DNA of 64,000 bases from Ahaetulla prasina. Taxonomy: Eukaryota; Chordata; Lepidosauria; Squamata; Colubridae. Location of the stretch: contig NC_080548.1 in NCBI RefSeq assembly GCF_028640845.1, forward strand, positions 4,272,314-4,336,313, written 5' to 3'. The notes under the pieces are model-generated. The model saw nothing but the letters and a program-made list of their open reading frames with translations, was not told the origin of the DNA and made no database searches. The translations under genes and the position numbers were made by a program. Position 1 is the stretch's first letter, and every line of letters begins with the position of its first letter. Positions 21,621-54,880 of the stretch are shown here, in pieces.

Positions 21621-22714
21621 AAAAGAGTGAAAAATGGGCCTACCAGGCCATCACGTGCCAGGAGCAGGGGGAACGGCGGAGGGTCACTCACACATGCATG
21701 GGGGTGAGGTGCATAGATTTATGGGTGTGGGCACGTGTATCCATGACCCTTCCCACCCCCACCCTCCTGGCACGCGATGGCAAAAAGTTTAGCCATCACT
21801 GGTTTAGCTCATTCACATCTCTATTGAGGATATTGCATGGCTGCCCATCTACCATGCTTGGTAGCAGACAAAATAAAAGACAGAATCAATTTCATAATCC
21901 ATTACAGTTGAGGCCCCTAAAAATTTCAGCAACTATAAACCACACACCCATACCCCCATCAGGGCTCCAATAATCCCCTGGCCCCAGTGTTGGGGATTGG
22001 GCAACAGTCCTTCATGGTCTTCTGGAAGGCCACCAGGATCATGACTTGTGGGGCCACAAGAGAAGGCTGGTCTGGTCAGGACAATGCTGTGCAGAGAGGA
22101 GTCTCAGAGGAACATGTAATGCACAAATTGCATCCCCTGCCTTCTCACCGTACTTCTATAAGGAGCCCACTGAATATTTCCCTCCAGGGGATTCAAGAAA
22201 AAGCGACTTAGGACCGTTTTTCACATTTTCAACTGTTGCAGCATCCCCCTGATCACATGATCCAAATTCAGACACTTGGCAACTGATTCCTATTTATGAT
22301 GATTGCAATGTCCTGGGGACACGTGATCCCTTTTGCGACCTTCTGACAAGCAAAGTCAATGGGGGAGCCAGATTCACTTAACAGCCACATCCTGGCTGTG
22401 GGCACTCACCTTCCTTCTGCCCTGAGTTTCCAACAGGACCAGGACTTTCCCTGCAGAGAAGTACCAGTTGCACAATACACATTAAATGCGCAATCGCATT
22501 TCCTCACATTCAACGAGCAAAAAGTAGAAGACAGTAGAAAAATCCAATGTAGATAAACTAAAAGCAGAAATTGAATTATAGGATATGGAAAGAAGGACTC
22601 CTAAAAGCTCAGATGGGTAGTCTGGGAATCAAAAGGCAAAATTGGGAAAGCTGAGATTCAGAATGAGTTGAAATTGGCAAAGAAGGCCAAGAAGAAACAA
22701 AGGCCCTCAAGGGC

Positions 22715-22985
22715 TTGCCTTCGCTCCAAATGCTCAAGCTTGATCTGTCAAGAAAACTTAATCAAGGAGAGAAGCAACTTAGAACTAAGGAGAAATTTCC
22801 TGACAGAACAATCAATAAGTGGAACAAGTTGCCTGCAGAAGTTGTGAATGCACCAACACTGGAAATTTTTAAGAAAATGTTGGATAACCATTTGTCTGAA
22901 ATGGTGTAGGGACTCCTGCCTTGGCAGGGGGTTGGACTAGAAGGCCTCCAAGGTCCCTTCCAACTCTGTTATTATGTTATGTTAT
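22715..22985 (+). repeat. CR1 LINE 3' end (duplicated at 25749-26019)
   Basis: Segments AGAACTAAGGAGAAATTTCC, GAACAATCAATAAGTGG and GGTTGGACTAGAAGGCCTCC mark the CR1 3' region. It ends in (ATGTT)n-like repeats. The second copy lies at the 3034-bp offset. Confidence 0.8.
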
Positions 22986-23119
22986 GTTACTTCGATTTGA
23001 ATTCTCGCACTGGGGAGGGAATTAAGCATAGTGGCCTAAAGGGGTAAACATCTGCCAAAGTTGGGGGGGAAACACAGGTGTCAATTTCATTTAAAAATAC
23101 TTACTTTAAAACCATAGCT

Positions 23120-24650
23120 TGAAATATAGACTTGAAAGTTGAAATAGAAGTGATAGAAAAACTTCAAGAGATTCAAGAGGGCGTGGTGACCCAAGAGGCC
23201 TCATTGCTGCCAGCACTAGAGGAGCCACAAGAGCAAAGGGTGACAAGAGGAGCTCTTAAGCGTAAAGAAGAACAACAGCTTCAAAGTAAAAGTCAGGACC
23301 CCAGAATGGAAGCTGTGGGAGGAGCTAGACGGAACATACAAATTGGTATAATGCAAAGGGAGGAAAATTTAATAAAGCAAATTAGAAATCAGACCCAGGA
23401 GCATATAAAGAGATTGTACGATGTGTTGCTTGAAATAAATTCGGAAAAGGATTTGGTAAAGGACTGTATGATAAAATGGGCAAGAATATTCAGGAACCAA
23501 TAATGTTGGCAACTTGGGAGAAAATTTAGGTTAGAAATGTTAAGTTCACACAAGCACAGAATCTAAGGGAAAATTTTTATAAGATGTTTTATAGATGGCA
23601 TTTAGATCCTAAAAAATTATCATGTATGTATCCTGATATCCAAGCGAAATGTTGGAGATGTGAGTGTGATGATGCTACAAATATCTGACCTTCGGACCTT
23701 TCGTCGGGAATTAAAAACTCATTTATTCAAGCGGGACTGGACTGATTTTTTAGACTTTTTAAATTTCTAAATTTTAATTTTAAATTTTTAAATCTTCTGT
23801 AATTTTATATGGGGTATTTTAGGTTTGTCAATTTGACGGTTTTAATTCGGCCACCATTGAATAAGTTTTTTAAATTGATTTTTAACTTAATATTTATTGC
23901 TTTTTATCTTGGCTGTACACCGCCCTGAGTCCTTCGGGAGAAGGGCGGTATAAAAGTTTAATTAATAAATAAATAAATAAATAAATATTTTCATATTTGG
24001 TGGACTTGCAAGAAAATTAAGGCCTTTTGGATAAGAATTTGGTGGATTATTCAAAATGTCTTGAAGAAGAAGATAAAGTTCCTGCCGCAATTTTTCCTTT
24101 TGGGAATTATAACGGATTGTACAGTGAATGAGACTAAATTGATCTTGAACTTAATAATAGCAGCAAGGCTGTTGATTGGACAATATTGGAAGAAAAAATA
24201 ATTACCTACAATAGAAGAATGGATATTGAAAATTGCTAATTTGGCTGAGATGGCTAAAATCTCAGCCTTTTTGAAAGACAAGACGCAAGAAAGATATCTA
24301 ACTGAATGGAAAAAATGGATTGACTATATTCAAAACAGATATCAGACTAAGAGTTATCAGACTGCCTTTGAATGATTAGGATGTATTATTTTTGATTGTT
24401 TTGGGGGAGGTTAGGAAATGAAAAGACTCGGATGAGGTTAATTGGATTAGAAGGGAAAATCTTACTCTATGTTTGGTTTATGTGTAACAATACCTTGTGA
24501 TTGACCCAGGAAGCCGGGGTGTGTGTGTGTGAAGGGAGGGGGGAGGGGGTTTTGAGGGGGGAGGGGGAGAAAAAGGGGGGGAAATGTTTGTTTTTTAAAA
24601 ACTTTTTCAATAAATAAAAATAAATAAAAAAATAATAATAATAAAAAAGA
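23120..24650 (+). mobile_element. L1 LINE fragment, third tandem version
   Basis: It begins within ORF1 (VEIEVIEKLQEIQEG), runs into the ORF2 C-terminal end and the 3' UTR with TG and G-rich runs (24515-24580). A CR1 3' tail interrupts it at about 23680-23985. The frame 23132-23503 retains a short segment joining the ORF1 end to ORF2 that is shortened in the 19945 version. Confidence 0.8.
23680..23985 (+). mobile_element. CR1 3' end insertion inside the L1
   Basis: At 23672 the L1 sequence GATGATGCTACA departs from the other two versions and resumes with ATTTTCATATTTGG near 23985. The insert contains CCTTCGGACCTTTCGTCGGG, CGCCCTGAGTCCTTCGGGAG and AAGGGCGGTATAAAAG, then (AAAT)n. It is homologous to the 3' end of the minus-strand CR1 at 43307-44880. 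Confidence 0.85.
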
Positions 24651-26165
24651 AAATAAAAGAGTGAAAAATGGGCCTACCAGGCCATCACGTGCCAGGAGCA
24701 GGGGGAACGGCGGAGGGTCACTCACACATGCATGGGGGTGAGGCGCATAGATTTATGGGTGTGGGCACGTGTATCCATGACCCTTCCCACCCCCACCCTC
24801 CTGGCACGCGATGGCAAAAAGTTTAGCCATCACTGGTTTAGCTCATTCACATCTCTATTGAGGATATTGCATGGCTGCCCATCTACCATGCTTGGTAGCA
24901 GACAAAATAAAAGACAGAATCAATTTCATAATCCATTACAGTTGAGGCCCCTAAAAATTTCAGCAACTATAAACCACACACCCATACCCCCATCAGGGCT
25001 CCAATAATCCCCTGGCCCCAGTGTTGGGGATTGGGCAACAGTCCTTCATGGTCTTCTGGAAGGCCACCAGGATCATGACTTGTGGGGCCACAAGAGAAGG
25101 CTGGTCTGGTCAGGACAATGCTGTGCAGAGAGGAGTCTCAGAGGAACATGTAATGCACAAATTGCATCCCCTGCCTTCTCACCGTACTTCTATAAGGAGC
25201 CCACTGAATATTTCCCTCCAGGGGATTCAAGAAAAAGCGACTCAGGACCGTTTTTCACATTTTCAACTGTTGCAGCATCCCCCTGATCACATGATCCAAA
25301 TTCAGACACTTGGCAACTGATTCCTATTTATGATGATTGCAATGTCCTGGGGACACGTGATCCCTTTTGCGACCTTCTGACAAGCAAAGTCAATGGGGGA
25401 GCCAGATTCACTTAACAGCCACATCCTGGCTGTGGGCACTCACCTTCCTTCTGCCCTGAGTTTCCAACAGGACCAGGATTTTCCCTGCAGAGAAGTACCA
25501 GTTGCACAATACACATTAAATGCGCAATCGCATTTCCTCACATTCAACGAGCAAAAAGTAGAAGACAGTAGAAAAATCCAATGTAGATAAACTAAAAGCA
25601 GAAATTGAATTATAGGATATGGAAAGAAGGACTCCTAAAAGCTCAGATGGGTAGTCTGGGAATCAAAAGGCAAAATTGGGAAAGCTGAGATTCAGAATGA
25701 GTTGAAATTGGCAAAGAAGGCCAAGAAGAAACAAAGGCCCTCAAGGGCTTGCCTTCGCTCCAAATGCTCAAGCTTGATCTGTCAAGAAAACTTAATCAAG
25801 GAGAGAAGCAACTTAGAACTAAGGAGAAATTTCCTGACAGAACAATCAATAAGTGGAACAACTTGCCTGCAGAAGTTGTGAATGCACCAACACTGGAAAT
25901 TTTAAAGAAAATGTTGGATAACCATTTGTCTGAAATGGTGTAGGGACTCCTGCCTTGGCAGGAGGTTGGACTAGAAGGCCTCCAAGGTCCCTTCCAACTC
26001 TGTTATTATGTTATGTTATGTTACTTCGATTTGAATTCTCGCACTGGGGAGGGAATTAAGCATAGTGGCCTAAAGGGGTAAACATCTGCCAAAGTTGGGG
26101 GGGAAACACAGGTGTCAATTTCATTTAAAAATACTTACTTTAAAACCATAGCTTGAAATATAGAC

Positions 26166-26630
26166 TTGAAAGTTGATTACTGAATGCAAGAAAAGCAGTC
26201 TATGATGGAAATAAAGCATGCGCACTCTGATAACAGCTCAACATTGGACATTTGAGTAAAAGACGTGTAATATCCATGCCCTATAGTGATACTAAAGGTG
26301 TTTGGACTGTGGATGGGAACGTCTACCTACTTTCCTATCCAAAGAATGCTGTGTTATGGTTTGAGAAACTGAATAATTCTAGGATCTGAGCAAGGGTCCG
26401 ACTAGAACATAATCCTATACTTTTGATTTGCACAATATATTGGATTGCAAATTAAGGTCAAACACTGAACCTGGGCAAAAATGTGGTTGGATAGTTTTTC
26501 ATTCTGCAATTTGCAAATAATAACTTACTTACTTACTTCTGCCCGTTTTTTATTTCACATCATCTTGTTCATTTTTCATTGTGGAGTGATTCTAAAATAT
26601 ATGTTACTATTTAAAAAATATTTAAATAGT
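26166..26630. other. Intergenic, no recognised feature
   Basis: A/T-rich sequence between the tandem duplication and the CR1/L3 element. A short ACTT/TTAC repeat lies near 26522. Confidence 0.5.
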
Positions 26631-27420
26631 TTAATTAAAAAAATCACAATACTTGACAACACAGTATCAACAGTAGAAACCTTCAAATTTCTAGGTTCTA
26701 TCATATCGCAAGATCTAAAATGGACACCTAACATCAAAAACGTCATCAAAATAGGACAACAAAGAATATTCTTTCTGTGCCAACTCAGTAAGCTCAAACT
26801 ACCCAAGGAGCTGCAGATCCAATTCTACAGAGGAATTATTGAGTCTGTCATTTGCACCTCTATAACTGTCTGGTTCGGTTCTGCAACCCAACAAGAAAAA
26901 CACAGACTTCAGAGGATCATTAGAACTGCAGAAAAAACAATTGCTACCAACCTGCCTTCCATTGAGGACCTGTATACTGCATGAATCAAGGAGAGGGCCG
27001 TGAAAATATTTACACATCCAGGACATAAACTGTTTCAACTCCTACCCTCAAAATGACACTATACAGCACTGCACACTAGACACAAGAACAGTTTTTCCCC
27101 GAACTCTGCTAAACAAATAATTCCCTCAACACTGTCAAACTATTTACTAAGTCTACACTACTATTAATCTTCTCATCGTTTTCATCACCAATCTCTTTCC
27201 ACTTATGACTGTATGACTATAACTTGTTGCTGGCAATCCTTATGATTTATATTGATATATTGATCATCAATTGTGTTGTAAATGTTGTACCTTGATGAAG
27301 GTATTTTTTTTCTTTTTCTTTTCTTTTATGTACACTGAGAGCATATGCATCAAGACAAATTCCTTGTGTGTCCAATCACACTTGGCCAATAAAAATTCTA
27401 TTCTATTCTATTCTATTCAA
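26630..27420 (+). mobile_element. CR1/L3 LINE, 5'-truncated, with (ATTCT)n tail
   Basis: The frame 26481-26984 reads FKFLGSIISQDLKW, IGQQRIFFLCQLSKL and LQRIIRTAEKTI, the C-terminal part of ORF2 of this LINE type. The noncoding end has ATGTACACTGAGAGCATATGC and CAAATTCCTTGTGTGTCC, then TTCTATTCTATTC. A second tail copy follows at 27421-27560. Confidence 0.82.
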
Positions 27421-27560
27421 GGTAAGTGTTGTGCCTTGATGAAGGTATCTTTTCTTTTATGTACACTGAGAGCATATGCACCAAAACAAATTCCTTGTGT
27501 GTCCAATCACACTTGGCCAATAGAGAATTCTATTCTATTCTATTGTATTCTATTCTATTT
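27421..27560 (+). repeat. Second CR1/L3 tail with (ATTCT)n
   Basis: Repeats the 3' end just described (GATGAAGGTATCTTTTC, CACACTTGGCCAATAG) and ends in a longer ATTCT run. It could be a tandem copy of the tail or a separate short insertion. Confidence 0.75.
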
Positions 27561-27639
27561 AAAAAATTGAAATACAAAGGAACAAGAAAAAACAAGATCA
27601 GCCATACTAAGATATGGGGAAAAAACGCAGAAAGACGGA

Positions 27640-28020
27640 AAGATAAAGCAGCCGCCATCCAGGTATTGGAACCGGGACCCGCCCTTGGACCTCGGCTCGA
27701 CAGCAGCTCCGCACTCGGGGCGAGGGTGGGGGGGAGAGGACCCAGTACAAGCTGCGAGAGGGGAGGCCCCGCGCAGCAACAGCGCCTCCTGGTGGCGACA
27801 GGCGCCAATAGGAAGCCATTGGGAGGCGGGCTCAGGGCCCGGCCGGAAGCAGGGCGTCACGAAGGGCTGGACGGAGGCCGGAAGCGGAAGCGCGGCGGCT
27901 GCCTGCGGAGACCCTGGTGGCGGCGGAGAGCGGCGAGAACGGCGGTGGCGGAGGACGGGCGAGCGTCATGGCGGCGGCTCCGCCCGGGCCTGGCCCGGCG
28001 CTGAGGGCACCCGGTGAGGC
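27640..28020 (+). promoter_or_regulatory. MTF1: MTF1 CpG-island promoter and non-coding first exon
   Basis: Strongly GC- and CpG-rich, unlike its surroundings. It contains CCAAT-type boxes (GCCAATAGG near 27805 and an inverted CCATTGG near 27816) and repeated GGAAG/CCGGAAGC ETS-like sites (27840-27890). A donor GTGAGG follows 28013 and the next exon begins at 28269, so the first exon is probably mostly 5' UTR. The exact start site cannot be read from sequence. Confidence 0.75.
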
Positions 28021-28315
28021 CACGGCCTCTGCAGGCGGCGGCGGGCCCGGCCGGCTCAGCGCTGCTGCTGCTGCTGCCGGGCCTTCGTAGTCGGCGGGCG
28101 AAGTGCGGCGGTGCGGGGGACGAGGCGGCTCTTGAACCCGCCTGGGGCCTGGGTCGGGCGGGGGAGGCGGGGCGGGCGGGTCTCGGGAGGAAACCGCGGC
28201 CGGGACTTGGTTCCTGGGTGACGGCGCGGCCTGCCTCGTTGACGGTTTTTCCCCTCCCTTCTTCGCAGACAGTCCGCACCGTCTTCCTCCCGTGGCCGTC
28301 CCTGCACTCCACTGA
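27968..28315 (+). promoter_or_regulatory. Possible MTF1 upstream ORF across the first intron
   Basis: An ATG at 27968 in a good context (G at -3, G at +4) reads 15 codons to the donor at 28013. It continues in phase in the exon starting at 28269 and stops at TGA 28313-28315, three bases before the MTF1 ATG. The predicted peptide is 30 residues. It exists only if transcription starts upstream of 27968 and the intron 28014-28268 is removed as proposed. Confidence 0.5.
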
Positions 28316-28318
28316 GCC

Positions 28319-49070
<20,752 letters not shown>

Positions 49071-52000
49071 GGAAGCCGTGGAAAGCAGCAGCAGAGATGG
49101 GTGAGGGCCAGCTGCCCCGGAGCCTGTCACAGGATTCCCTTTCTCCCAAGAGGAGATGCAGCCATGCCGGCTCTGCCTCGTTTGTCACTTTGGCTCATAG
49201 CAATGTGAGCATAGGAATTGGTCACTTTGGAAGGGGGGGGGCTGCACCTTGCTTTCAAGAGGGTGGAATGGAGTGCTTCTAGGCCTGGGGGTGATTCAGG
49301 GTAGGGACCCTGCAAGCAGGGAGGGGAAAGAAGTCAATATTTGTGTGAAAACAGGGAGACGGGGTGGGTGGGAGGGGGGGGACCTCTCCTAGCAGCAGCA
49401 AAAGCAGAGAGGCATGGAGATGCCCTCCCCATGGCCTCCTCTGTCTGCTAGCTGTAGAAGGCAAATGGTGTGCATCACGATCAGACTTTGCACATGAGAA
49501 AAAGGGCTGCTGGCTCTTTCATCTTACCTTTCTGCCCTTCTTGGCAACCAAGTGCACTGCATGGGTGTTTACATGAATTCAGGGGCTAAAAGGATTTGCA
49601 CTGTTCAGCTTTATCAGAATGACTCTTGGCATGGAGCAGCTCTTGCTAGAAAATGTTCCTCTTAGATTGGCTGACTCTAGGGGGTTCAGAGAGATGCTCA
49701 GGGGTCTCGGTTGTTGGTCCAGTGGAGACTGAGGAGCAATCCAGCTTGGTCTGGCAAAGCAGGCTGTCCTTTCTTCAGCAGACTATTGGGGTGCAGTGAG
49801 ACAGCCTACCTGCCCCATTGGGGAAGGGCACTTTTCTCTCTTAACTTACTCAGGGTAAAATCCCAGCATAGAATGCCTGGAAGGTTTTGGGAAGTCTCCT
49901 TTCTAAAGTTTTGTACATGTTTTTATTTTGTCACATCCACTGTGTTTGGTTTTTCTAGTAATCCTCTTTTGTTCCCAGGACAAATGCCCATTGCTCAGAA
50001 TGCTCCTCCGAGAGCTTTTCTCAAGCTGAGAGGCAGGCAGGGTGGTCACAAAGCAGAGGTGGAAGAAGCAGGCTCATGGCCACTGTGACATGGCTGTGAG
50101 GCGACTGCAAGCCCTTGCAAGGCACCTAGCAGGTTCCAGTGCGGCTGCAGGAGGGGGACAAGCTGGTTGGTTGCTGTTCCTCTGGAGTCCATGGGCATTT
50201 CTGATGCTCCACTCCCTCCTAAGTTAAACACAGATGAGAATCTCCTGAATCTTGCCCTGTGCCTGTCAGGCTTGTGTAGCTAAGGTGCTTCTTCTTGACT
50301 TTGGAGAGCTACTCTACTGTCAGTTGGGGTGGGGCTTAGACTAGCATGCCTCTGCGTGGATTTTGATCACGTGTTATAAGAGCATTCCCTTTGCTTGATG
50401 CTGCCTGTTGGAAAGATTGCTCCCCCCCCCACATGAGTTTGGGAGCCAGCTGATCCTGTGGATTTGCTTATGGGCTGAGGGTTGAGTAACTTAATTGTAC
50501 TCCAGGGAGTAAAGAGTCCCGGTGGACTTCATCTCAGCTGTGTATTGAGGGTGGGAGCAAGTTAGAGCAGGGCAAGTAGTCGGTTTCCGGGATATGGACT
50601 TCATCTCTCAGACTTCTCGGCAGTGGTTATACAGGCTGGGGAATTCTGAAATTGTAGTTCATGAACATGGAAATGACTAAGTTTTAGAAAAACCTGCTCT
50701 GGAGTCGAGTGTTTTCTGGCAGTTGCTTCTGCTATTTAAGTTTAGGGAAGGAATATAGTTCACTGGGGTTGATCTAGTTACACTTGCTGGCCTCTAAAAT
50801 GCACTTTAGTTCTCTTTCAGCTGATGGCTGCAATGTCATTTGTAAATAACTGTTCACAGTCCTTGGGTATTTCCCTCCTTTTTGTTCTGAGTAAAAAAGT
50901 ATGTGATGTGCAAAAAAAAAAAGTACTTAACTTCAGTGCAATACATTTAACTAGAAGTGTCCACATGCACTCTGTGAGTGTGGTTATATGTATGTATATG
51001 TGCGTGCACGCGCACAAGCGTGTTTATGTGGGATCGATGGAAGGGGCGCAAAACCATCACTCTGCCCTTTTCTGACTTATGCATCTTTAAGCAAATGTCC
51101 AGACTATGCAAAACCTCCATTAGTAGCCTGAGCTGAACGGACTTTGTCAGATAAGAATCTCTCCAGTTTTGGTCACTGCTTGGAGACTTTCTCAGCTCTG
51201 TCCTGCTCCTCACAAGGGAAGGAAGGAACAGGCTGCTCTTCGCTGGTCATGAAGCTGTTCTGAAGGCTGTGCTCCTGCTTTCCCGAGTGCTTTGCCTCCA
51301 CCTGCCTGCCTTATTTCCAAGACGTTCCAAAATTTCAAGGTACCAACAAGAGACTGGTTCATCTTGGAAGAGATGGCAGTAACATTGGTGAGTTCTTATC
51401 TATTAAAGCACAGGAAATCTTGTTTGGAGCATCTATTGGGCCATGATATAAATGCTACTCTCCTATCATATCCTTTGTGTTCGCTTCAAGTCTAAAAATA
51501 GCATCTTCTGTTTTTAGCCAATATTTCCTGCTAGTGAGGGCTGGTTTTTCAACTTCTGCATTGTTTATTGTTTCTAAGCTTTGGAGTCTGTTCTGCACTG
51601 AAAAATGCCAAGGAAACTGGATATATGTATGTATGGTGTATCTGTGTGTTTGTGAAAATGGGTGGAAATGGTATGTTATCCACACTGTGTTTTCAATAGT
51701 GTGCACGCCGGCCAAACCCAGTTTCTATGCAGTGGACACTTTCAAGTAAATGCATTATATTTTCCTTATCACTTGGGTGTTTTAGTTTTTCTTCCCACAT
51801 ACAATCTTCATCAGTAAAGTCCAGGGAAGAATGATTATTGTTGTTGTTCTTATTTTGAAATATGTTATTTGAAGTTTTGCAGTGTTATTTCTTTCCAAAT
51901 ACTAAGATACTGGCTTAGATTATGTGGGCAAAAAGCAAAGTACCATTCTATCTAGCCAGTGTCAGGATTCAGGAGTGGAACTAGATGTGGGACTCTACTG

Positions 52001-52980
52001 AATATCAGAAAACAGTCTAAGCCTCTCTTCCGATTTTGGATTAGTCCAGATTAGGATTAAGGCATACCAGGAAACAGGTATTTCCCATTGTTCCAACCAT
52101 GAAAGTTGCAGATGCACCTTTTCCTGTCGGGCAGAAAAACATCAACTTGTGCAAGATGGAGGGAGAGAAAACCCTTTAGTTGAAGAGAAGTGATTTCCTT
52201 CCTTTTTTTCAGCAGGCACTTTCCCACAAAGAACGATTGATTGCTTCCTAGAGTAAGGAGCCTGGAGACTCCAAACGTTCTCAGATAATTTTTGAAAGTG
52301 CCTTCCTGGGTCCCCTTCACTTTTGGACTGTGATCTAAATCTTCATGATCAGACTGTGGCTGGGTTTGTGAAATAAACCTTTCATGAAACCCAGTTTATG
52401 AAAGGCTTAACCACTGTAGCACAATTGCTACAGTTTGGTTAGTCTTTGTTTGGTAATTGATCGACCCATTGCGTTAATTCATGATTTGAGGTGGTCTGTG
52501 AATTGGGTGAATTGAAAGATCAGGTTATGCATGTTGTGGGAACCCTGCCTCAGTGTTGCTATGGCTAAACTCCACCATCTCGGAGGACATGGTGGGGAGA
52601 ATTTGAAGTAACCTGTTTCTCTCAGGAGTACCTATATTGTGTTTAAGCACACTTAGTTTAACTTTGAAACCTGGGATCAAATATCTGTGCATTGAGTGAT
52701 GTGAAGATGCTCACTATAGGTACAGTACTTCCAAAGGAAGAGCTTTCCAAAACACCAGAAGAATAAACAAAGTTGTATTTTTGAAGAATGTAAAATGTGA
52801 AATAGGGTTTGCTACCTGCTCCAGTTTGTATAAAATTAATATTGTACTTTGAAATATTTGCAAGGAATTAGAAAATAATTTTTTAATTGAAGGCAATATT
52901 AGTAGCAATTAAATATTAAATGCTTATTTAAATGTGGTGCCTATGGTAGATTTCTTTCTTCAATAAATGAATTATTGGGA
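49071..52980 (+). terminator. MTF1: MTF1 3' UTR with candidate poly(A) signals
   Basis: About 3.9 kb without coding exons. AATAAA occurs at 52372-52377 and 52962-52967, and either could be used. The region has relatively few recognisable transposons compared with its flanks, consistent with a long transcribed 3' UTR. The extent is an inference. Confidence 0.55.
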
Positions 52981-53374
52981 AGAAGATAAATGCCAATTCC
53001 CATGCCATTCACTTAGATGGCAGAAAGCGTGCCAAGCCATTCTGTGGGCCTCCAGTCAACAAGAGGGGGAGCATTGGCATTGGACTATAGAACAACTAAA
53101 GTTGGAAAACACCTTTTTCCTCTGCTTGAACAGGGAGCAGCAGGATTTTCCGGCTTTTTCACCTGCTCCTTCCAATGTGCCTTTGTGGGAGCTAGTTTAA
53201 ATTGCTGAAGTATCTAGGCCATCTGGACCAAAATCTCAGCCAGATGCAGCAGGAGGCTGGAGTCAAATGGGGGGAATCAGAGCACTCGTTTCTCATATGT
53301 AGGCCTCCACTGTTTTCTTTCATAGTATTTTCATCTCCAATTTCTTTTAGTCTGCAGAATATAAAAAAACAGCA

Positions 53375-53935
53375 GCTTAATAGAATCATAGGGATGGCAA
53401 GGGATCTTGAAGGTCTTCTAGTCCAGCAGATAGGAGACCTTATACCATCCCTGTCAATATTTTCTTGAAAACCTCCATCAATGGAGCATCCACAAACCCA
53501 AAAGGCAAGCCTCAAGGCTCCTTATCATCTTTATTGCTCTTCACTAGGGCCTTAGCATCTTTTTTGTATCATGGTGACCAGAGTTGGACTCAGTATTCCA
53601 AATGTGGCTTCACTAGCTTTATACGATCCCTCTGCTGATGCAACCTAAGACTACATTGGCTTTTTTGGTGGCTGCATCACACTGCTGGCTCAAACTTAAT
53701 GGTGGTCCATAGGACACCTACATCCCCTTCACAGTTACTACTGTTGAGCCCCTATTCTACATCTGTGCATTTAGTTTTTCCTGCCTAAGTGCAGGATTTA
53801 GCTTTTCTTACCACTGAGCTGCATCTTGTTGCATAGGGCCCAATGCTCAAGTCTGTCAAAATCCTTCTGAATTTTGAGTCTATCTTCCTTAAAACTTCAA
53901 GGAGACAACATAGAAACTCCGCATTTGCTGTAATT
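53375..53935 (-). mobile_element. CR1 LINE 3' part
   Basis: Read on the minus strand it gives the CR1 order: AGGATTTTGACAGACTTGAG, CACATTTGGAATACTGAGTCC, CTGGTCACCATGATAC and GGACTAGAAGACCTTCAAG, then a short ATTCT-like end. It lies just beyond the proposed MTF1 3' end. Confidence 0.75.
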
Positions 53936-53999
53936 GCCACCTTGCCTCCCAAATAGAACACTCTACTTTGACCTACAGATGAACATAGGAAGTCTATAA

Positions 54000-54880
54000 G
54001 TAATCCATGACTTGCAAGCTATCTTTTAATGAACACTGCAATTATGATGGTGCTGAACAGAAGGTTTTACAACCTGTACCCAAGATTATGGCTGCTCTAG
54101 CACTCCCACGACCACAATTTGTATGCTTGACAAAGTGGGAAGCTACAACTGCCTCACACCCACCTATCTTCTCTCTCCTGCCCTGTTGGGTTTCTTGGGT
54201 CTATTTCTCACCTGGCCTTGGGCCTCCCTCCCTCTGCTATATGTTGCTCTATTTACCTCTTCTGAAGATTGCTTTTTGTGATGCGTGGCCTTACTAATAT
54301 AGAAACTCCCTGGTGCCATTCTGAAAGCAGCTGCAATTCTCTCAAACCAAGCATTGTAGGGACTCCCAAAATGTCCCCCATTTCCAAGATGGCCCAAAGC
54401 CTTGCAATTCATCAGCTGATTCTCTTCAGAAAGGCAATTTTCCAAGATCACTTTTTCAACATAGCATCAGCTAATGTGATGTGTGGCCTTCCTGCAGAGA
54501 CTAGCCTGGCACCATTCTGGAAGCAGGTACCTTCTGACAGAATGTGTGAATGGAGCCCACCTCCAGAATGGCGTGAGATGGCCTCAATTGGGCAGACTTT
54601 TGAAAGGAGATCTTCAGAAGAAGTAAGTGGAACAAAGCATGATGGGGGGTGTAAGTGTAAGAGACCCTGCTGGGTATAAGAGACCCTGCTGGGTGGCAAG
54701 CTGTGTGAGCTGGGGAGGACGGCAGTATGGGTCAGGAATTGCAACCAGGCCTCCCAACATAGAGCCAGTCTGTTTCGAAGTGTTCTGTTTGCACTGCAGC
54801 TTCCTAACCTGCATAGACATTTCCCATCAGAACAAAAGCTGGCCCTGGGACTCCCATTCTTTTGAGCACTTTCTATAGCT
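54000..54880. other. Intergenic repeats, poorly resolved
   Basis: Scrambled pieces reminiscent of the TAGTCC-type dispersed repeat, and a short tandem repeat AAGAGACCCTGCTGGGT at 54659-54694. No gene is seen. Confidence 0.45.

Larger units (their letters stand above)
20412..26165 (+). repeat. Tandem segmental duplication, two copies of 2.7 and 3.0 kb
   Basis: Copy 1 spans about 20412-23130 and copy 2 about 23131-26165. From 21630 onward the two match at an offset of 3034 bp with only a handful of substitutions over 1.5 kb. The junction and both outer edges share CTTGAAAGTTGA (20413, 23131, 26165), which fits tandem duplication through microhomology. Copy 2 is longer because of a CR1 tail insertion at 23680-23985. 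The right half of the unit contains host sequence, a CR1 3' end and a short dispersed-repeat piece. Confidence 0.88.

Noticed and set aside
21419..21691. Minus-strand frame rich in Leu, Phe and Pro
   Set aside because: It is the complement of the G-rich and A-rich L1 3' UTR, hence simple-sequence translation.
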